This document shows, piece by piece, positions 57,907 to 64,000 of a DNA stretch of 64,000 bases. Each line of letters starts with the position of its first letter. Positions within the stretch are counted from its first letter, which is position 1. The notes beneath the pieces were generated by a model. It was not told where the DNA came from. It saw only the letters and a list, made by a program, of their open reading frames with translations, and did no database searches. This DNA is from Apoda limacodes. Lineage: Eukaryota > Arthropoda > Insecta > Lepidoptera > Limacodidae. The position numbers and the translations under genes are program-made. The stretch covers positions 34,179,521-34,243,520 of the forward strand of contig OX291544.1 of the NCBI GenBank assembly GCA_946406115.1. Direction: 5' to 3'.

Positions 57907-58689
57907 TGATGTTTATAGCTGGGTCGGAATGTGTTTTGGGGCCACCTGGTGGGTATAGGAACCACTAAATAGCCGCGACTGGCTATCAATACCGTAAAGC
58001 CATGACCAGCCATCAGCTGATCATCGTCTCGTAGGTATGCCTCACTTCCCATAAAGACTTACGCCACTTATTCCGATTTACGTGACTTTGTATGTAAATG
58101 TATAAAGTTTCCAAGCACCGTTTATAGTATGTACTGCAATACTACCAAGAGGTCATAGGCTGGAAATACTTGACGTAACGCGTCTAGACGGATTTTGCTT
58201 TGACTTTCTTCCCGTTATTATATGTCCCTCTGACTCCTAAAAGCTTACTTAAAGCAACTAGATCGCATTCTCTCTTATTAGATCTCACGAAAAATTTGCG
58301 TGGCATCGAATCCCTTACCAGTCACTAAGTTAAGCTACCATCAGCGAGCTCTCTAAACAAGTATTCACCGGGGCCCGAGGACATAGAGTTACTAATACGA
58401 GAGCCCAACGCCCCACGAAGACAACGTAACAATTATCCCTCTGCCGAAGACTAGACTCCTTCTACAAAAGTGTCAAGAAGGCTACAGGCGTACAAAAAGC
58501 AGCTACAAAAACGCGATGGAAGGGATGTAGCCTGGCATCCAGGCTAACTGGAGCTTTAAATCTATTGAAGACGACACCCTGAGCGCCATGCCTTCCTACC
58601 AAAGACTAAATTAATCCTTGTGACGAGCCATCAATAAATACTACACAACAGTTTTAAAGCTGTAACATTTATAAGCTGATCCATTTACA

Positions 58690-59105
58690 CAGAGATCGCT
58701 CTTAAATTATTTTATTATTTTATACACTTGCTAATAGTAGCTTGCGAGTGACTGTTCGGTGACAGATTCGATGACCACATCAATATTAAAGATCTAATGA
58801 GAGCAGGAATGAGACCTAGCTGTGGTAAGCTGATTATTTTAAGAGCATTTTTGACTTTGTCCCAGTCTGTCGCAGTGGCTTCGTAGGCCTGGGGCCCAAG
58901 GGAAATAATAATCAAGAGATTATTAGAGCAAAGTTCATCCAGTACTTTTATGGAGCGCAAATTTTGGCTTTTGTTCTGTAAAAACGATATGTTGAGTACG
59001 TCCAGCCTATGGTTTACATTAACGGGGTAGTTGGTAGCAGTCATAATGTTAAAATTGAGTTTGTTTATCAGTCTGTCATGAACCTTGCCTTTGTTTTACT
59101 CAGGA
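58690..59105 (-). pseudogene. Jockey-type endonuclease remnant, minus strand
   Basis: TNYPVNVNHRLDVLNISFLQ, LRSIKVLDELCSNNLLIIIS and ATDWDKVKNALKII match the end of a Jockey-clade APE domain. The catalytic S-D-H-R has become S-N-N-L, so it is inactive. The stretch from 57907 to 58690 may contain diverged parts of the same element but shows no clear motif. Confidence 0.7.
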
Positions 59106-62100
59106 TAGGTGGTTTTTATTGGAATCAGACGCGATGATGATCGGCTGATGGCTGATCAGTCTAGCCTATTGGCTATTCATACTCACCAACCAGACTACGC
59201 CCTGCTATACACATCATGTCGCATAATGCATCTGCCCCTGAAATATCTCTCCCATCTCTCTCTCTCTTTCTCATCATCTCTGTCGGTCTTTCTATCTCTA
59301 GGTAGTGTCATAAAATAAGTTTTTGAAGATATATACACCGATACATATTGGTCGTTTTAATGCCGTGGATGGGTGGTTTACTTTACAAAGTACTATTCAT
59401 CAACAACTTAATCTGGGTTATATCTCTTAAAATAAAAAAGATAGGAATTGATATTGTAATATCCGCAAAATGCGTGAAAACAGTAGTAGCGCCACAAGTT
59501 AGTTACCTACATACCTACGTATGCCTACGTCGTGCAGGTGACTGACTCGCTCAGCTGGTGTCAATTTGTTCGTTTGAAGAAATTCAATGATCGCACATTT
59601 TCCTTCATACTTTTACGGACTTGGACCGTCGTAAATGCTTTGTACCTAGATCCCGGGACCTATTTGCACCATATCAAGGTACTTCATGTTAGAGTACGCG
59701 CAATTTCAAGTCGCCATACTTTCGCGCGACAAGGATCGTAAACAGCGATGCACCGAGCACCGCACCGGTGGCGTCTTATAGAAAACTGATTTTTTTGATA
59801 TGTTTTGACCGTAGCCCGCGGGGCGCGGTGGGGGCACACGCCTTGCCTTGATGTAGGGGCGGTAATAAGTCTAGCATTGGTTAATTTATCAAAGTCCATG
59901 TAGACTGAGCTACGCGCTCTCTCTTTGAATATTGACCTACCTACTAATGGGCGCGTCATTTTGTTACTCAAGCAAAAATTGATTCGAGTTTAAAAAAAAT
60001 GATATTTTATTTTTTATTTTTATCTTTACAAATCGATAGTGTTTAATGCACCTGATCACATGTGCATGGCATTAAAACAATTTAAATTTAACGGAGTATG
60101 AACATTTTAGGAGTAAACAGAAACAAAACTGTATATCGATGGCAAAAAAAAAAAACTTTTTTAATGTCGGATTACAGCTAAAGTATTAGAGATACATAAA
60201 TATTATATCTAAGCTTTAGTATAGGAAATTTAATAAGTTACAGTTTTTGCTTACATGATTTTATCGTATTTATAACTATTGCCGAGATATAAGCAAAAAA
60301 TTCGCCCATGATGAGTTGCATTTGTATAGTTTGAATAAAAATGTTTTTGTCAACTTACATTAGTCTTAGTTGTTTTTTTAGGTGTTTGGAATGAGGACGC
60401 TTGAAAGTCATAGAATGTAACATCTTGTTCAATTTTTTTAAGCATTCATAAATTGTAGTTAAACGCCCTCTAAACATAGTGTTTAATTTATGGTGCTAGC
60501 CTTCTAAAAAATTCGTTGTTTTGTGTCGCTGATCAAACGTACACATGTAACATGTTTCGGACACATCCAATACTCCATATACCTCATGAAATTATTCATA
60601 TCAGCAGAAGTACATGCGACGAGTTTTTCCGTTTTCACTTATTCCCATCCCTTCTTAATGGAATCCATATCGGGTAACAACGATAACTTGCAACAAAGGG
60701 CTACGCTTAGTCACAATTGCTTATTTTTATTTATTTTTAAATGTTTTGCTTTTTTCCACAGACTGTTGTTCACCTTTTGCGTGAATAATTCAAAATTATT
60801 GTAATTTTTTATATCCATACAGGCACGAAATGCCAAACTTATTTACTTCGTCAGACTTTTAAATCTAATATTCAAAAGAGTGACAGATAGAAAAGATTCG
60901 AAGTCAGTTTTTTGGAGATTATCTCAGAGATAGATGAATTATCGATTTTTGCACTTTTACCTAAATTGAATAGGAATAAATCTTTTTGGTGTGCATCAAG
61001 TTCTGCGAGAAACAGGAACTATGGAGATGTAACTTGGAAGAGGAATTTACCGCACGAGATTTAATAAGAGAAGGTTTGATTTTCTCGATAAAATATCTCA
61101 AAGTTGTGGGTTCTACCATAAACCCTCAGAACAGGTACCTAATTGCAATTATTTTGATAAGTGATCACTGATATATTGATTCTGCGGATTGGCCATTGTA
61201 GCCATACTGATTTTTAATTTCTTAATCTGGAAAAAATGGCATAGATTGCTTAAAATTAGTGAATATTACACCATATTACGATTAATTGATATTTGCAACA
61301 ATATCAGTCCACCCGAAGGAAAAACTACGATACGGTCGTCTAGATAAGGAAAAGACGGCAAAACAGATAAATTCGAAAACAGAATAAAGTGCAATTGAGT
61401 ATGGAGTAATAGAATTTCCAATTGTTCATTTGTGAAATAGTGATTGTACATAAACCTATAAATAAATTGTATTAACGGACATCACGAACATTTTTATTTA
61501 TTTTCCCCTGAGGAATTAGTCTTGACAAACGGCGCCTAACGGGATAAAAAATACAATTTTTTATAGTTTGGTGTTCTATCACACGCAAAAGGTTTTTTTT
61601 TAAATAGATATAATTTTTTATGAGAACTTCATAAATTTTCAAAATTGAAAAAGCATTTGGCTGCAACATCAACATGTTATACAAGAAAATACGTTTGGCT
61701 ATTAACTATTTTTTTTTCTCTCGTTATACAAATAAAAGGTTTAATGTAAAAACCTTAATTATCTACTACAAAAAATAGTAATTGTTAGATTAGTAACGAA
61801 GTACTTATATTAATTGTGTTTAGTATTCATATAGGACCACCAGTAAAAAAATACTTCGGAGAAAAACGTTTACATCGTTTTTTGTTTTTTTTTTGGACAA
61901 AAGGAGACAGCAAAAAGCTTTGTCAATTAATTTTAATTATTTTTCTCAAGTTCAAGGGGGTTCTTTTACTACGTTTTAAATAAATAAAAAACTAATAAAT
62001 AAAAAGTCCCTACAAATAATCATTTTATTTTTCTTGTTTCCAAGATTATCTTCGAAGATTATGTCTAAAGCAGTACTTGACATAAGTGGGTTTACACGTA

Positions 62101-62400
62101 TAACATCTTGGAAACAAATATATTAACATTGTTTTTCAGAGAGACTGTAATTATTACACAAGTAATTAGTGGCAAAGTTTCCATATTGTATAATTTTGTT
62201 ATTATTAACTGGCGGTTCTGGAATCTTGATGGTTCTATAGGCGGTAGTTGCTTGATAAAGAAGTGGTTTAAAATTTTTGGCCTGAAGAGTTCCAGAATAA
62301 AATACAGTTTTAAAGTAGTAAAAGCTTCGTTACGAAATTTTTACTATTTTCTTTCAAAGAACACAAATTAAATAAACTAATAAAATAAAAAATAGTTAAA
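59106..62400. other. No gene recognised; a GC-richer block at 59680-59980
   Basis: A minus frame (59971-59684), Arg/Cys-rich with CPHRAPRATVKTYQKNQFSI, crosses a CpG-rich block. It resembles repeat-derived frames that I have seen in lepidopteran sequence but has no domain that I can name. The rest is AT-rich. 61800-62400 may include the LTR and leader of the gypsy-like element; I could not define its ends. Confidence 0.4.
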
Positions 62401-63841
62401 ATGGAAAAAACTATTAAATACAACTTGCTTAGTAAAAATGAAATTATCTATGAAACCCTAGTGAGGTTTGAGAAACCAGCAGAAACATTAATAGGTCTGA
62501 AGCGACAAATATTGAAGTTGGTTGAAAAATTACCAGCTAATGAGCTACTTGAGTCAATTCTAGATCCCAAAGGGATATTGAAGGTGCTAAGGCTACTTTT
62601 ATTAAACAAAAAAAAGATGACACCGTAATTAACAAGGAAAAAATTTAACGGTTGGAAGCGTTTTTAAACCATATACATTTTAGGTTATCACGTATCGATA
62701 TTACGGATGAGTAAACTTAAGTCCTGAACTGACTACAGTTAAAAATGAGTTCCAAAAACTGAAAAAGCTATGGAATAGCAAGATTTTAGAGATTACTGAA
62801 CTCGAATTTAACTCATTACATGAAATTTCTGATTTACCTGACGACAATAGGTCAGAAGTCGGTAGTTTACCTGAAATTAATCAGGTATCCCAAAAATGTG
62901 GACTTTAATAACAGATATCCAGAGATCATTTAGAAGATACAGGTGTAAAAAAAAAATAAGCTCTGCACTTAAGCTGAAAAGATTTAATTATAATGGGAAA
63001 TCATGCCCTAGGTCGTTTTTGCAAAAAATAGAAGAATTTAGGTTTTCTAGGAATATAAAGAAAGAATTACTGTTAGCTAGAGCGTTTGAACTCTTTTCTG
63101 ACGACGCTATACATTGGTTTAGATTCATTAAAAAAAAGGTAAACAATTGGGTCGAACTGTGTATTAGATTAGTTGAAGATTTTGGTAGTTTCGAATATTT
63201 ACAAACGTACGCAAGGAGAAACCGAAAATATCGTTATTTATACGGCAATAATGTCTATGTTCAATAGGCTAAAGAAATCGCTTTTTGAGAGTGATCAATT
63301 AGAAATATTACTTCGGAATATCAGACCATGCTATTCCCTTTTTGTGATACAAGCTAATGTAGTGTATATTGAGAATTTAATAAGAATTTGCAAGAAATAC
63401 GATCAATTACTTGACAAAAGTAGGAATTTTAAAGAGCCAGAAATCGGTGAAGTGATGTTTTCAGATTTTAACTATAATAACCCTAGTGGTTCTTCGAAAA
63501 TCCCCTTTGCATATAACAAAGGTAATAATTATAAAAATTGGAGATAGAAGGAGTTTCGGACGAAACCACTTGATAATTTTAAATAATTTAAAAACTATGA
63601 ACAAAACCCTATGGTTCGGTTTGAATCTAGATCCCCTACGTATAAACCAACGGGTTATAGGAACCAAAATTTCAATACGGTGAATAACGAGTCACCTAGG
63701 AAAGTTGCAGCGGTCCATGAAAATCGTCCGCCATTTTGTGTTCGATGCCGTGTACATGGACACGGACTTAGTAAATGCACATCTAACATTTTCTGTTATA
63801 GATGTGGTAAAACGATAATTTACGTCCTTTTTAACGCTTAA
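62401..63841 (+). pseudogene. Ty3/gypsy-like retrotransposon gag
   Basis: The ATG at 62401 starts TIKYNLLSKNEIIYETLVRF. After a stop at 62626 and shifts, KNEFQKLKKLWNSKILEITE continues. The capsid-like core (62896-63267) reads LKRFNYNGKSCPRSFLQKIE, LARAFELFSDDAIHWFRFIK and NWVELCIRLVEDFGSF, the retrotransposon gag pattern, and shifts to RTQGETENIVIYTAIMSMFN. A zinc knuckle CVRCRVHGHGLSKC (C-x2-C-x4-H-x4-C) and a partial second CYRCGK lie at 63735-63810. Pol would lie beyond 63841 but is not visible in the last 160 bp. At least three frameshifts or stops. Confidence 0.75.
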
Positions 63842-64000
63842 TTTGGCAGGCAAACAAAAATTTATAATTTATATTTTGGTCTGTGTTATCGATCTTACAT
63901 TGCTCTAATAAATCATGGATAAATAAAAAAAATCTAATTGCTTTATTTTTGAAAAAAAAAACTATGTATGTCTCGACATACACTGCCAAAATAAGGGTAG

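Noticed and set aside
59684..59971. Arg/Cys-rich 95-codon minus-strand ORF as a host gene
   Set aside because: It coincides with a GC-rich block in otherwise non-coding DNA, lacks a recognisable domain, and resembles repeat-derived frames.

Overview
The window looks like AT-rich, non-coding nuclear DNA from an insect, most probably a moth or butterfly. I infer Lepidoptera from the repeat types: short Helitrons whose 3' ends read GCAAAAGCTAG or GGTCAGCTAG, an antisense tRNA-headed SINE, RTE and CR1/Jockey LINEs, Penelope, BEL/Pao and PIF/Harbinger pieces, and MITEs starting GGGCCACTTGC. I found no intact host gene, rRNA, functional tRNA, operon or CRISPR array. Nearly all coding signal belongs to decayed transposable elements.

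Layout. 0-5 kb: LINE 3' remnants and two abutting Helitron-like elements, one holding a SINE. 5.45-7.8 kb: an RTE LINE (minus) that lost its RT catalytic core. 9-15 kb: a degenerate LINE (plus) with coiled-coil/esterase-like ORF1, APE-RT ORF2 and a 3' UTR with a five-fold motif. 15-19.8 kb: a LINE ORF1/ORF2 junction fragment, dispersed repeat A, and a minus-strand LINE split by a Helitron. 20-27.6 kb: two related LINEs; the second is split by a 964-bp element with about 318-bp terminal inverted repeats. 27.6-31.5 kb: a Jockey RT fragment ending in a minisatellite, then BEL/Pao pol (minus) with an LTR-like insertion. 34.8-44.5 kb: an inverted pair of RTE + PIF/Harbinger segments; between them lie repeat A, a nested LINE and a LINE split by a PIF-type MITE, and one arm holds a hAT MITE. 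44.5-49.2 kb: repeat A again, then an array of 59 units of 39 bp. 50.6-51.6 kb: Penelope with a GIY-YIG domain. 53.8-59.1 kb: two antisense LINE remnants. 62.4-63.84 kb: gag of a Ty3/gypsy-like element.

The most interesting signal is the 46.6-48.9 kb array. Its 13-codon unit is a segment of LINE reverse-transcriptase coding sequence, present once in a normal element and repeated in frame here, with RT coding sequence on both sides. A second, smaller minisatellite at 28.4 kb also begins inside a LINE ORF. Several insertions (PIF-type MITE, hAT MITE, long-TIR element) can be removed on paper to restore the interrupted frame or target site, which gives a relative order of events. Family names rest on recognised protein motifs, not on database searches.
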